Positions 1-9,074 of a stretch of 64,000 nt of DNA are shown here, one piece after another. A program made the position numbers and the translations under genes. Location: contig NZ_JAHLZZ010000001.1 of assembly GCF_018967845.1 (NCBI RefSeq), forward strand, positions 4,278,001 through 4,342,000. Reading direction: 5' to 3'. This DNA is from Hymenobacter siberiensis (lineage in GTDB: Bacteria; Bacteroidota; Bacteroidia; Cytophagales; Hymenobacteraceae). Numbering within the stretch: the stretch's first letter is position 1; the number at the start of each line of letters is the position of its first letter. The notes beneath the pieces are model-generated. The model had not been told where the DNA came from. It worked only from the letters and a program-made list of their open reading frames with translations, and made no database searches.

Positions 1-18
1 ACAATTTGGGTTGCACCC
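1..18 (+). mobile_element. Right end of an ISKra4-like insertion sequence (rest lies outside window)
   Basis: The first 18 bases are identical to 14284-14301, the right terminal inverted repeat of the ISKra4-like element at 12942-14301, and are in the same orientation. A second copy of that element therefore appears to end here, its body lying to the left of the window. The adjacent gene's stop codon is at 34-36, so the insertion sits just downstream of that glycosyltransferase. The target duplication would begin at 19, but its partner cannot be seen. Confidence 0.75.
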
Positions 19-33
19 GTGGAAACTGCTATT

Positions 34-1209
34 TTACGAGCGGGTCAGCGCTTGTTGATAACAGCCCGCCAGCAATTCGTAGGTGTGAGCCGGTGCAAAT
101 TTTTGCCGCACAAAAGCCCGGCTGGCCTCTGAAAAGCGCTGCCGCTGGGCTTCATTGCCGGCAAGGGCCACTATGGCATCGGCCATGGCGGGCACGGCGC
201 GGTTGGGCACCAGCAAGCCCGATTTTTCGTTTTCGAATAGCTCGGCCGGGCCGCCGCAGTCGGTGGCAATCAGGGGCACGCCGTAGTACAGCGCATCGAG
301 GCAGGTGAGAGAAAAGGACTCGGCCTCGGAGAAATTCAGCACGATGTCGTGTGCTTTCATGGCCTCTTCAGTATTAGCCGCGAACCCGTCGAAATGTACG
401 GCCTTGGTCAGTCCGGCGGCTTGGGCGGCAGCTTCCAGCTCCTGCCGGAATTCCTGGTTTTTCACCATGCCCATGTCGCCGCCCACAAAGTGCAGGTGCA
501 GGTTGGGGTTGCGGGCGTTGGCCAGTTGAAAGGCCTCCAGCGCGAAATTCTGACCCTTGCCCCGAATGTAGTTGCTGAGATACAGCAGCCGCACGGGCCG
601 GTTGGTGGCGGAAGTTACGGCGTAAGCAGGCAGTTCCTCGCCACGCGCCGGCAGCGGGTCGTACACGGTGCGAACCCCGGCATTGCCAGGCGCGAAGTAG
701 ACGCGCACAGCATTCGATACGCACAACACCTGCTGGGCGGCGTGCTCGGCCAGCCAGCGCCACGGCCGGGCAAATACCTGCGGCAACACCTGCGGTAGAA
801 AGCGCACGTGCGTGAGCACCGGCAGCCGGCCCAGGCTCAGCCAGCGGGCCACGTAGCCGGTCAGGTTGTAGAAATCGTTCAGGTGCAGCACTTGAGCCTG
901 CTCTCGCCGGGCCAATTGGTGTAGCCGCCATCCGTTCAGGAGCAGCATAGGGAGGTAACGTAGTAGGTCGCCCGGCCGGCGGCTGATTTCCACGAAAGGC
1001 AATTCGTGCACGCGGTATCCATCGGTCTCAAGAACAGCTCGAGCCGTGCTGCCAGTGGGTAGCACGTAAGCAAAGTCGAACCGGTCGCGCAGCGGGCTGG
1101 TGGCATGGCGCAAAGCATTAAACCCACCGGTAACTGCACGTGCATTATCAACCAACAAAATTATAGGCCGTGACGCAAGTGGCACAACGGAAGTGCGTGC
1201 AATAGACAT
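34..1209 (-). CDS. Glycosyltransferase, GT4 family
   Basis: 391-residue protein with the two-Rossmann-domain (GT-B) layout of group 1 glycosyltransferases. The C-terminal half has the nucleotide-sugar binding pattern: a strand near YLSNYIRGKG, then FSEAESFSLTCLDALYYGVPLIATDCGG, where the glutamates of the E-x7-E motif and the following G-P segment are recognisable. It would transfer a sugar from an activated donor in the cytoplasm; donor and acceptor cannot be read from sequence. It is the most distal minus-strand gene of the polysaccharide locus in this window, and an insertion sequence abuts its 3' end. It is transcribed divergently from the oxygenase at 1503. The start at 1209 is the first ATG and gives a normal family length. 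Confidence 0.85.
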   Translation of the reverse strand: MSIARTSVVPLASRPIILLVDNARAVTGGFNALRHATSPLRDRFDFAYVLPTGSTARAVLETDGYRVHELPFVEISRRPGDLLRYLPMLLLNGWRLHQLARREQAQVLHLNDFYNLTGYVARWLSLGRLPVLTHVRFLPQVLPQVFARPWRWLAEHAAQQVLCVSNAVRVYFAPGNAGVRTVYDPLPARGEELPAYAVTSATNRPVRLLYLSNYIRGKGQNFALEAFQLANARNPNLHLHFVGGDMGMVKNQEFRQELEAAAQAAGLTKAVHFDGFAANTEEAMKAHDIVLNFSEAESFSLTCLDALYYGVPLIATDCGGPAELFENEKSGLLVPNRAVPAMADAIVALAGNEAQRQRFSEASRAFVRQKFAPAHTYELLAGCYQQALTRS

Positions 1210-1502
1210 AAAACAGAGATGGTAAACGCGGCCAGCTCAGGACTGAACCATAAATTAGAATCACAAAGGTCGTCACAGCATCCTGGAAAGTAGCAGGATG
1301 ACAAGCACGGTGCTCCAACGACGAGTACCCTTCGCTGCGCTCAGGCACTTATCAACTGTGAGCGCATTCATGCATAGCGCTGCGCTTCTTTTCAATCGTC
1401 AGCATGTGCGTTGCCAACGTGCTCATAGACTCCTGCGTTAAAGCCATACATCACGTAGCTTTGCAAGCTGCTACCATTATTCCAACCCCTTCACTTACTG
1501 CA
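1210..1502. other. Divergent intergenic region
   Basis: 293 bases between two divergently transcribed genes. It contains short fragments resembling the hairpin-repeat core seen elsewhere in the window (around 1270-1350) but no intact palindrome. A TAGCTTTG at 1456-1463 fits a Bacteroidota -7 box for the oxygenase gene, but no good -33 element is visible upstream, so the promoter is not called. Confidence 0.4.
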
Positions 1503-2285
1503 ATGAGCAATAACCTGATAAACTACGACCGTTTACAGCAGCATCAAGACGAGCTAAAGGCTCAGTGGAACGATGCCAAAAAGCCATTTCACTACTTAGT
1601 TTATGATAATTTTTTGACCCCTGAGGCAGCCGAACAATTGTTAGCTGCTTACCCCGACGTGACGACAGGCAACTGGGATGGCACTACCTATATCAACCAA
1701 AAAAACAAGTTTGCACTCACCAAATTCGGGGCGGAGCACCCGCTTTTGCAAAAGGCTTTCGACGAACTCAATAGCGAGAAGTTTCTGCACTTTGTGGAAG
1801 GCGTCACTGGTATTCCCAACCTGATAGGTGACGACGAATTATTTGGTGGAGGCCTCCACCAGTCAGTAACCGGAGCATTCCTTGACGTTCACGTCGACTT
1901 TAACTATCACCAGACCACGCGCCATCATCGCCGAATGAATGCCATCGTGTACATGAACAAAGACTGGCAGAAGGACTACAACGGCTACCTGGAACTCTGG
2001 GATATGAAGACGAAAAAGCAATTAGAAAATATTGCACCGCTCTTTAACCGTTGTGTTATTTTCGAAACCAACGAAGTATCTTACCACGGCCACCCTAAGC
2101 CATTGGCAGCACCCGGCGGTCTCACGCGCAAATCAATGGCCGTGTATTACTATACTACTGAGCGTCCGGCTCACGAAATTGCAGGCGAACACAACACGGT
2201 CTATGTCAACACAGAAGGCACTGGTGGCTTACTCAAAAACCTAAAGTCAGGTTTGAAAGCAGCTGTAGAACGCGTGAAAAAGTAA
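1503..2285 (+). CDS. 2-oxoglutarate/Fe(II)-dependent oxygenase (prolyl 4-hydroxylase-like)
   Basis: 260 residues from the ATG at 1503. An upstream in-frame ATG at 1404 would add 33 poorly plausible residues. The iron-binding triad is visible as H130-x-D132 and H195 (in SYHGHP), with R209 as the likely 2-oxoglutarate carboxylate ligand, followed by a beta strand SMAVYYYTTE. This is the double-stranded beta-helix core of the 2OG-Fe(II) oxygenase superfamily. Such proteins hydroxylate peptides or small molecules; in polysaccharide loci the substrate is usually unknown. It is the only plus-strand gene at this end of the locus, with a strong hairpin terminator after its stop. The assignment to the superfamily is firm; the substrate is not. 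Confidence 0.85.
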   Translation: MSNNLINYDRLQQHQDELKAQWNDAKKPFHYLVYDNFLTPEAAEQLLAAYPDVTTGNWDGTTYINQKNKFALTKFGAEHPLLQKAFDELNSEKFLHFVEGVTGIPNLIGDDELFGGGLHQSVTGAFLDVHVDFNYHQTTRHHRRMNAIVYMNKDWQKDYNGYLELWDMKTKKQLENIAPLFNRCVIFETNEVSYHGHPKPLAAPGGLTRKSMAVYYYTTERPAHEIAGEHNTVYVNTEGTGGLLKNLKSGLKAAVERVKK

Positions 2286-2307
2286 ATCTCGGTTGAACAA
2301 TTCGTCA

Positions 2308-2345
2308 GAAAAGCCCACCCCCTCAATCACTGGGGTGGGCTTTTC
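2308..2345. terminator. Bidirectional hairpin terminator between convergent genes
   Basis: A 14-bp stem (2308-2321 with 2332-2345), GC-rich in the middle with AAAA/TTTT at its base, loop of about 10 nt. Oligo-T follows the stem on both strands. It separates the oxygenase gene (+) from the glycosyltransferase at 2430 (-). Confidence 0.85.
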
Positions 2346-2429
2346 TACTTTCCTGAGTCAGCAAAACTGCTTTCTAACCCTGGTTTACTCGTTGATGAAA
2401 GCAATCCAAGCCGCCGGTGATTATATGAT

Positions 2430-3695
2430 TTACCGGGATTCAGTACTTAATAGCTCGTCCAGAAGTTCCTTCCATTGCGCGAAAATACGCTGATGCGTGA
2501 AGTCATTTGCACGCAACTGGGCAGCTTGGCCCAACCGCTGGCGTGCATTAGCGTCACTTAGCAGTTGGTCGAGGGTATTTACCCAGCAGGCAATATCTGC
2601 AGACAAGCTTTCCGGTTCGGTGAGCATAGGCATCAGTACACCGAATTTGGTCCACTCGGCCTTACGCAAGGGCACTGTAGGGGCATTGGAATCAGGGGCC
2701 AGCATCTCCCGTGGCCCAGTAGGACAGTCGGTTGTTACACAAGCAACGCCACAGGTCATGGCTTCACCTAAAGCCAAGGGAAAGCCCTCCCAGCCCGATG
2801 GGAACACGAAAAGCTGAGCCGGCTGAATGTATTTGAAAGGATTATCCTGTAGTCCAACGAAGTACACATCGTAGTCCGGAGTCAACTGCTCTTCCTCATT
2901 CCAACTCTGATAAACGCGCAAGCCCAAACCGAAGGCATGCATGACCAAGGACGTCCGCAGTTCACCGTCGCCGATGAACACTAGTTTAGCAGACTGTCGT
3001 TTCAAGAGACCCGCAAAAATATCCAGCAAAGGCGCCTGATTTTTTTGGATAGCTAAACGCCCTGATGTGACTAATATAGGCCCAGTTGCATATACGGCAA
3101 CTATGGCGTCATCCAATGGTTCCATACTTCGAGCTCTTACACTCTCGACCTCAAATGAATTATTGATGGCCGATAGTTTGTGGCGCGGCACACCGAACTT
3201 ATCAGTCATTTCAGGAATAATGTCTCGGCTCACAGTCACCATTTTATCGGCTCGCTGGTATAACCAAGGCATCAGTATCGTTTTGCGCAGCCAACCCACC
3301 GTTCCACTAATGTTGCGGTCGTGCACCTTGGAACCCTGAATCAAGACAACGGCTTTTTCACGCCCTTTACTAAGTAAGTTGACATAGTCAGCGCCTTCGA
3401 GGTGGCTTACCGCTATATCGCATTTTAATTCTACTTTTAGCTCACGCAGCCGCTTTACCCGCAACCAAAAGTTCTGGATTTTAGCTATTGGGCTGCCTCC
3501 CCCCGGCACCCCGAGGCTGCGCACGGGATTACCGCTGGGGTACATATCAGCCTCGTCTTCGTTGAAAATAACTTCCGTTACCTGGTAGTATTTGCCCAGC
3601 TCCACGCTGTGGTCATGGAACGCACGCTGGGCCCCGCCCATACCCCGGTTCGGAATAACAATTAGCAGGCGGGGTCGGGAATCAAAATCAGTCAT
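2430..3695 (-). CDS. Glycosyltransferase, GT4 family
   Basis: 421 residues. The N-terminal acceptor-domain start LLIVIPNRGMGGAQRA carries the glycine-rich loop typical of GT4 enzymes. The C-terminal domain has SGRLAIQKNQ and the donor-binding segment FPSGWEGFPLALGEAMTCGVACV, followed by TDCPTGPREML. This resembles the WaaG/PimB-like branch, which often transfers GalNAc or similar sugars in O-antigen assembly (family-level knowledge only). The gene lies 30 bp downstream of the next minus-strand glycosyltransferase, so the two are probably co-transcribed. Start at 3695 is the first ATG and precedes the conserved N-terminus closely. Confidence 0.88.
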   Translation of the reverse strand: MTDFDSRPRLLIVIPNRGMGGAQRAFHDHSVELGKYYQVTEVIFNEDEADMYPSGNPVRSLGVPGGGSPIAKIQNFWLRVKRLRELKVELKCDIAVSHLEGADYVNLLSKGREKAVVLIQGSKVHDRNISGTVGWLRKTILMPWLYQRADKMVTVSRDIIPEMTDKFGVPRHKLSAINNSFEVESVRARSMEPLDDAIVAVYATGPILVTSGRLAIQKNQAPLLDIFAGLLKRQSAKLVFIGDGELRTSLVMHAFGLGLRVYQSWNEEEQLTPDYDVYFVGLQDNPFKYIQPAQLFVFPSGWEGFPLALGEAMTCGVACVTTDCPTGPREMLAPDSNAPTVPLRKAEWTKFGVLMPMLTEPESLSADIACWVNTLDQLLSDANARQRLGQAAQLRANDFTHQRIFAQWKELLDELLSTESR

Positions 3696-3725
3696 AATAC
3701 CTTCAATGTCAAGACGCAGGCGGGC

Positions 3726-4928
3726 TTATAGCGCCTCCGTAAAAATGGCTTCGTAAGCAGCTACACAGCGCTCCATCCGGAATTTATCGAAACAGAGGGC
3801 CGCACGGGCCTTGTGGGTGGACAGTAGCGCAGGGTCGGTGAGGTAAGTACGCAACGCGGCCGTTAGGGCTTCGGGATTCGTGAGGCCGCGCCCGTTCTGC
3901 TCAAGTAGCACACCGGCCAGACCCTGCCCGGGCACATCCAGCATCTGCGGTATTTCGCCGATACGGGTGGCAATCACCGGAGCCCCGCAAAACAGGTATT
4001 CGGCAATGGAATTGGGGAGGCTTTCGGAGGCGAAGTAGCTCGGCAACAGGCCCACATCAAAGAACCGGACCCAGTCAATGGGGTTAGAGGCAAAGCCTAT
4101 AAAATGGATATGCGGGTTGGTATTGGCCGCTTTCAGGTCGGTGAGATAGTCGCTGCTGCCCACCAGCACTAAGTGTGCGATGGGGTGCGCCACGCTTATT
4201 TCCTCAAACGAGCGCAGGGCATAAGCCCAGCCTTTCTCGGCAATGCCGCGGGCAACCATACCAAACACAATATCCTGCTCGCCAATACCCAACTGGCTCC
4301 GCGTGGGCAGCTTATCTGGCGCGGAAAAGTGGCCATCGAACCCGTTGTAAATCTGCGCGTGCGGAATATCGTCGAACGACCGCACGCCGGGCACCGAGAA
4401 AATCTCCAAGTTCTTCTGCGTCAGGTACACTACGGCGGCCGCCTGCCGCAGCGCCTCCCGCGATTTCATGGTGACTTCCGGCTCCGTAGTCTTGTGTAGA
4501 AAGTCCTCGTAGCAGCCATGCATCGTAATCACGAGCGGTACTTCGGGCCGGGCGGCCGCACCGGCGGCGGCGGCTACGTAGTCCGACTTAATCATGTGGG
4601 AGTTAATCAGCTGCACGCCCAACTGCTCTATTGTCTGGCGCAGATGGCGCTCCACAAGCTGCTCGCGCAATGGAAACGGCCTCCCAAACCGGCGAAGTAC
4701 GCCCTGCGCCTTACGGCTAAGCCACTCCAGGCCCGGCACGCCAGCGTCGAAGCCCAGCACCGGCACATCCGGTGCCACCTGCTTCACCAACTCGTGGTTG
4801 GTATAGCTCGGGTAATGGCTGTAGAGCCACACCTGGTGCCCGCGCTGGTGCAGCGCCTGCGCCAGCCGCATGCCGAATACCTGGGCTCCCCCGGTACGCA
4901 AATCTTCAATCGCAAGCAGTATTTTCAT
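3726..4928 (-). CDS. Glycosyltransferase, GT4 family (paralogue of 10358-11608)
   Basis: 400 residues from the ATG at 4928; the longer frame to 4967 adds 13 unlikely residues. Motifs are IEDLRTGGAQVFGMRLAQALHQRGH at the N-terminus, YNGFDGHF in the linker, and FASESLPNSIAEYLFCGAPVIATRIGE in the donor site. The protein aligns along its whole length with the product of 10358-11608 (shared patterns LAQALH..GH.VWLY, APDVP, SMHG..E.FLH, IYNGF, P.SIAE/P.VIVEFL). The two are diverged paralogues on opposite strands, separated by the acyltransferase, ABC transporter and an insertion sequence. The role is sugar transfer in polysaccharide repeat-unit assembly; specificity unknown. Confidence 0.87.
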   Translation of the reverse strand: MKILLAIEDLRTGGAQVFGMRLAQALHQRGHQVWLYSHYPSYTNHELVKQVAPDVPVLGFDAGVPGLEWLSRKAQGVLRRFGRPFPLREQLVERHLRQTIEQLGVQLINSHMIKSDYVAAAAGAAARPEVPLVITMHGCYEDFLHKTTEPEVTMKSREALRQAAAVVYLTQKNLEIFSVPGVRSFDDIPHAQIYNGFDGHFSAPDKLPTRSQLGIGEQDIVFGMVARGIAEKGWAYALRSFEEISVAHPIAHLVLVGSSDYLTDLKAANTNPHIHFIGFASNPIDWVRFFDVGLLPSYFASESLPNSIAEYLFCGAPVIATRIGEIPQMLDVPGQGLAGVLLEQNGRGLTNPEALTAALRTYLTDPALLSTHKARAALCFDKFRMERCVAAYEAIFTEAL

Positions 4929-4972
4929 AGATGGCAGTTCAGATGACAGCAAGGGACAGCCCTCCATTCAAC

Positions 4973-5779
4973 CTATTGCGCTTTGTTGAAGGGCGGCCGG
5001 TCGACGAACTGGAAGTGGTATTTCTCGCCCTGAATCTTGCTGGCCCGCTTTTCCAGGTAGGACATCAGCACCGGCACTTTGTACTTCCGCACCAGCGAGG
5101 CCACCCGGCTGGTCAGCGTCTTGGCCGAGTCGTACTCAATGGAAGAGCGAATGGGCGCGGCCAGCACCTGCACCGGGTACAGGCAGCGGAAAGAGCCGAA
5201 GCCGTGCTTTTCGTAGTAGTTGCCCCAGTAGTCCGTCTGCACCCAGATGGGCATCAGCACATCAATCATCCGCTCAGCCACCTTTTTGGTGATGACGTAG
5301 GCCATCGACGAAGCAATTTCCTGCAAATCAACGGGATATACCAGTTCGCAGCCCTCGCCCACCGGCTTACGCTCGTACTTGCTCATGTCGGTGGTATCCT
5401 TAGCCTGGTGGTGGTTGAAGTAGGAGAGCGAGATAATCTCGTCGTCCTTAATCTCGCGCTCCACGATATCCAGGATTTTCTTGATGTTCTTGGGTAGCGC
5501 GGCGTCGTCCTCGATTACCAGGCTCACCCCCACGTTGTTGGCCACAATATGCTTGTAGATTTTCACGTGAGACAGTGAGCACGCGATGACGCCTTTCGTG
5601 AGGAAAGGGTTTTGCCGAACGGCCTCCTGGTCAGACATTACATCGAAGTCGGCCGGGGTCAGGTTGATGTAATCGACCGCATCAATTAGCTCGTAATCTA
5701 CTTTCAGGGCGTCTAGGTGCGCTTTTATGTATTTGGTTCTCGCTTCTATCCTCGATAGGCTTACAACAAAAATTTTCAT
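4973..5779 (-). CDS. Glycosyltransferase family 25 (LPS/LOS galactosyltransferase-like)
   Basis: 268 residues starting MKIFVVSLSRIEAR, the typical GT25 opening. The segment IACSLSHVKIYKHI precedes VIEDDAALP, whose E90-D91-D92 is the metal-binding acidic motif of this GT-A family. GT25 members build lipooligosaccharide cores and also include collagen beta-galactosyltransferases. Here it lies between a GT4 gene and an acyltransferase in a same-strand run, 44 bp upstream of the GT4 start, so it probably acts on the same glycan. Family assignment is firm; linkage specificity cannot be told. Confidence 0.87.
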   Translation of the reverse strand: MKIFVVSLSRIEARTKYIKAHLDALKVDYELIDAVDYINLTPADFDVMSDQEAVRQNPFLTKGVIACSLSHVKIYKHIVANNVGVSLVIEDDAALPKNIKKILDIVEREIKDDEIISLSYFNHHQAKDTTDMSKYERKPVGEGCELVYPVDLQEIASSMAYVITKKVAERMIDVLMPIWVQTDYWGNYYEKHGFGSFRCLYPVQVLAAPIRSSIEYDSAKTLTSRVASLVRKYKVPVLMSYLEKRASKIQGEKYHFQFVDRPPFNKAQ

Positions 5780-5875
5780 TCGCTTAAAGTAATTCAGAGA
5801 AGGGAAAGCGCAGGTAGTTGCGATGGAGGAATTAACACGGAAGCAGGCGGCAAAACGGGCACCTGTGAGGACATA

Positions 5876-6952
5876 CTAACGCCCATTTTGCGCGGCCATG
5901 CGCATAAATGGCTGCTCTATTACCCGGTAAAAGACATATGACCCTACAATAGCCAGCACAAAGCAAACGCCCGTCAGCAGCATTTTACGGGCATCGGTAG
6001 TGGGAGGCAATAGCTTAATCAAGACAAATTCGGCCGTCGTACCAATAAGTGCATGCACCAAGTAGAGTGAATAAGATATTCTTCCCAGAAACGAAAGCCC
6101 GGGAATACGCGTTTTAATCGCATTGATGGCTACGGCCGTGCCAATGCCCACCAGTGCGGCTGTAAGCTCCAACTGCCAGAGCGTGAGCCCCCCGAAAACC
6201 AAGAGGCCGGCAATGTAAGCCCATAACGGAATGCGCTGTTGCTGCCACAGCAGCGCCACGCCTCCCAGCGCAAACAATGAGCTATAGTTCAGGAAACCTA
6301 TTAACTCGGTATGTGGCAAAAATGATGCCGCTGCCACCAGCACATACAACCCAATAAACCAGGCCACCGACCGCTCAAACAATAAGCTGAACAGGATGCC
6401 AACGAACAGATAAAACTGGAATTCGATGGCCAGCGTCCAAAAAATGCCGCTAATCCATTTATAATTGGTAAATGGAATAGTGAACAGCAAATTATTAATC
6501 AATTGCCCCCAACTCAAACTACCGGTATAATGGTTATTGTGTTGGATTATCTTATCAATCAGAAACCACTGGCCCAACACCAGCACAATAGACGCATAAG
6601 CAGGCGGATTAATGCGCAGGATGCGTTTCTTGATGTAAGAAAAAAAACCAACAATCTGATGGTTTTTCCCTACCAGACTATAAGGAATAATGAAGCCTGA
6701 TATCACGAAGAAGATATCGACGCCCAGGTACCCGGATGAAAATACCGATTGCATGGCGGGCACAATCAGCTTAGGCATCATGCCCCCCGTGAAGTGAAAC
6801 AGGCAGACACTGATTGCTGCTACGGCCCGTAGCGCATCCAACCCCACCAGATAGCTCTTCCTCGCCCCAGCACCTTGTCCTGCCGCTGAAACTGGCACGG
6901 CTACCGGCGGGGGCAGCGCTGTTGGTTCACCGGTTATCGGCACGATAGTCAT
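5876..6952 (-). CDS. Acyltransferase 3 family membrane protein (OafA/YrhL-like)
   Basis: 358 residues with about ten predicted hydrophobic segments. The N-terminal part has GLDALRAVAAISVCLFHF, containing the conserved R and H of acyltransferase-3 proteins, then DIFFVISGFIIPYSL and the R-I-x-P pattern near KKRILRINPPAY. Family members O-acetylate (or otherwise acylate) polysaccharides at the inner membrane. The context between glycosyltransferases and a flippase suggests it decorates the glycan of this locus. A proline/alanine-rich cytoplasmic leader of about 30 residues precedes the first conserved motif. Confidence 0.9.
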   Translation of the reverse strand: MTIVPITGEPTALPPPVAVPVSAAGQGAGARKSYLVGLDALRAVAAISVCLFHFTGGMMPKLIVPAMQSVFSSGYLGVDIFFVISGFIIPYSLVGKNHQIVGFFSYIKKRILRINPPAYASIVLVLGQWFLIDKIIQHNNHYTGSLSWGQLINNLLFTIPFTNYKWISGIFWTLAIEFQFYLFVGILFSLLFERSVAWFIGLYVLVAAASFLPHTELIGFLNYSSLFALGGVALLWQQQRIPLWAYIAGLLVFGGLTLWQLELTAALVGIGTAVAINAIKTRIPGLSFLGRISYSLYLVHALIGTTAEFVLIKLLPPTTDARKMLLTGVCFVLAIVGSYVFYRVIEQPFMRMAAQNGR

Positions 6953-7154
6953 TAGTTATTAATATAAGGTGGGGCAAACGTTATCTGGGCAGGCACGGGT
7001 AATAATGAATAAGAGCGAAAGAGCGTGCTGAAATCAGGCTGCTTTGACAGCTTGCTAACACTAGTACATTTGCCTTCCTCAACCAGCCAACACCACCCAG
7101 CAGACTTAACCCGGACCATGGTAATCAGGCATATACACCCGGCAGTGTTATGCC

Positions 7155-8927
7155 TTAAGCAATAATGCTCTGCATCAGGTTTTCATACTGGTGCTCTGCA
7201 ATTATATTACCATCGCTAAGCTCGTAAATCCGATTGCATTCGCGCAGAGTGGTAATGCGGTGCGCGATGATGAGGATGGTGATATCCGTTTGCGACAGTT
7301 TATTTATCGCTTCGTTCACCTCGCGCTCGGTTTCATTATCGAGGGCACTGGTAGCCTCATCAAGCACCAGCACTCGGGTTTGCTTGTAAAGGGCTCGGGC
7401 AATGCCGATACGCTGGCGCTGGCCGCCTGAGAGCTTCGAGCCGCGCTCGCCAATGTGCGTGTGCACCCCCTCCGGTAGCCCCACCACAAACTTGCGTAGC
7501 GAAGCCTGCTCGATGGCATAAGCTAGCCTGGCCTCGTCAACCTGCGCATCGCCAAGAGTAATATTGTCTTGGATGGAGGCTTCCATCAGAAAGGTATCCT
7601 GTTTCACATAGCCCAAAATACTGTGCCAGGCATGTAGATGTTGAGCCGTCAGGGGCTGGCCATCGACCAGAATATGGCCCTGCTGCTCGGTATAGAAGCG
7701 CAGCAGCACGTTCATAAGCGTGGTTTTGCCCGAGCCTGAACTGCCGATGAAGCCGATTTTTTCGCCCTGCCGGATATTCAGGCTAATGCCATTAAGAGTA
7801 GGTTTCTCAGCCCCCGGAAAGCTAAACGTTACGTCATCAAACGCCAGACTCTGCTTGAAGGTGAGGGGTAGTTGCTGTGAATGAGGCTTTTCGTTGTAGC
7901 GGGGCTCGCGGTAGGCCTCCAGGTTTTCTATGCTGGACTGGGACTGCTTGATTTGCATCATGGCCGTGAGCATGCGGTTCACCGAAGGCATGAGTCGGTA
8001 AGCTGCCGCAGCAAATAGACCCACTAGGGCAATGAGGTTGTTGGAATTGCTCGGGAAGAGAATGGCGTAGAGAAAAATCGTAAGCACGCCCAGAATAGCC
8101 ACCATCTCAATCACCTTCAGCGGCAGCAGGGAATAGAGATACGACTCGGAGTCGAGAGCCTGAATCTCACGCTGGTTATCGAGCAGGCGGTCGCGAAAGC
8201 GGTATTGCTTATGGGCTAGTTTCAGCTCCACAAACCCGATGAACATGTCGCCAATGACGCCGTAAGAAACCGGCCGCAACTCGTTCACCCGGTTGCCGAT
8301 GGCCTGAGAGCGGGACCGTAGTGCCCGGTAGGTAAGCAGCGTAGTAGGCACCAGCACAAACGCCAACAGCCCCAGCAACACCGGCTTGTAGAGCAGAATA
8401 CTCAGGACGATAACCACAACAATGGCTACCTCCGAAAACAGAATGAACAGTGGCCGCACGACCATGTTCACGTAATAGCGCGGCACTTCGAGGGCGCTAT
8501 TTATCAGGTTGGCCGAGCCCAAGTGGTTAAAATCCCAGAACGGAAAATGCAGGTATTTATCGATTTGGCTGTTCACTATCTTCAACCCCAGGTTGGTAGT
8601 GAAGCGGGTCTGCATGTAGTTCACCCAGGTCGAAAACAGGTTTTTGAACAGAAAAAACAGAAATACCAGCCCAATGAGCGCCATGAGAAAACTACGCTCC
8701 GACTCGAAGTTCAGTGCCCGGAAAACGGGCGCGAACAGCCGGCTTTTCTGTACTCCACCCGGCTCGGCAGCTACCATCATCACGGGTACCAGCGAAGCCA
8801 GACCTACTACGTCGAGCACCGACGTGAAAAGCAGCAACAGAAACATCACCACCGATTTGCGCTTCTCGGCCGGGTCCAGATAATAAATAATACTACCCAG
8901 CGAATAGCTTATAATTCCATTTTTCAT
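7155..8927 (-). CDS. ABC transporter, fused permease/ATPase (lipid-linked glycan flippase-like)
   Basis: 590 residues: six-helix transmembrane domain (about 1-330) followed by an ATPase domain with Walker A GSSGSGKTT (395-403), signature LSGGQ (499-503), Walker B VLVLDEA (519-525) and an H-loop histidine in IIAHR. This half-transporter layout matches MsbA and PglK, which flip lipid-linked glycans. Its position amid glycosyltransferases favours export of the locus's glycan (inference). A possible -7 box lies at 9004-9011; the IS4/IS701-like element begins 64 bp beyond it and so may have displaced the -33 region. Confidence 0.9.
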   Translation of the reverse strand: MKNGIISYSLGSIIYYLDPAEKRKSVVMFLLLLFTSVLDVVGLASLVPVMMVAAEPGGVQKSRLFAPVFRALNFESERSFLMALIGLVFLFFLFKNLFSTWVNYMQTRFTTNLGLKIVNSQIDKYLHFPFWDFNHLGSANLINSALEVPRYYVNMVVRPLFILFSEVAIVVVIVLSILLYKPVLLGLLAFVLVPTTLLTYRALRSRSQAIGNRVNELRPVSYGVIGDMFIGFVELKLAHKQYRFRDRLLDNQREIQALDSESYLYSLLPLKVIEMVAILGVLTIFLYAILFPSNSNNLIALVGLFAAAAYRLMPSVNRMLTAMMQIKQSQSSIENLEAYREPRYNEKPHSQQLPLTFKQSLAFDDVTFSFPGAEKPTLNGISLNIRQGEKIGFIGSSGSGKTTLMNVLLRFYTEQQGHILVDGQPLTAQHLHAWHSILGYVKQDTFLMEASIQDNITLGDAQVDEARLAYAIEQASLRKFVVGLPEGVHTHIGERGSKLSGGQRQRIGIARALYKQTRVLVLDEATSALDNETEREVNEAINKLSQTDITILIIAHRITTLRECNRIYELSDGNIIAEHQYENLMQSIIA

Positions 8928-9003
8928 ACGCTTAATACAACGCCAGTGGCATTGGGCTAATTAGTCGACCCATCGTTTACATTTCGCTTACGGGCCCGGC
9001 CCT

Positions 9004-9011
9004 CAAAGGTA
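9004..9011 (-). promoter_or_regulatory. Possible Bacteroidota -7 element for the ABC transporter gene
   Basis: Read on the minus strand this is TACCTTTG, matching the TAnnTTTG -7 consensus of Bacteroidota housekeeping promoters, about 80 nt upstream of the ATG at 8927. No convincing TTG lies about 20 nt further upstream. The call rests on the -7 box alone. Confidence 0.35.
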
Positions 9012-9074
9012 CGGACCATGCACCATTACTGACCGGCCGCCGCCAGCAGCGGATTATCCGCTACCCGGTAGTAT

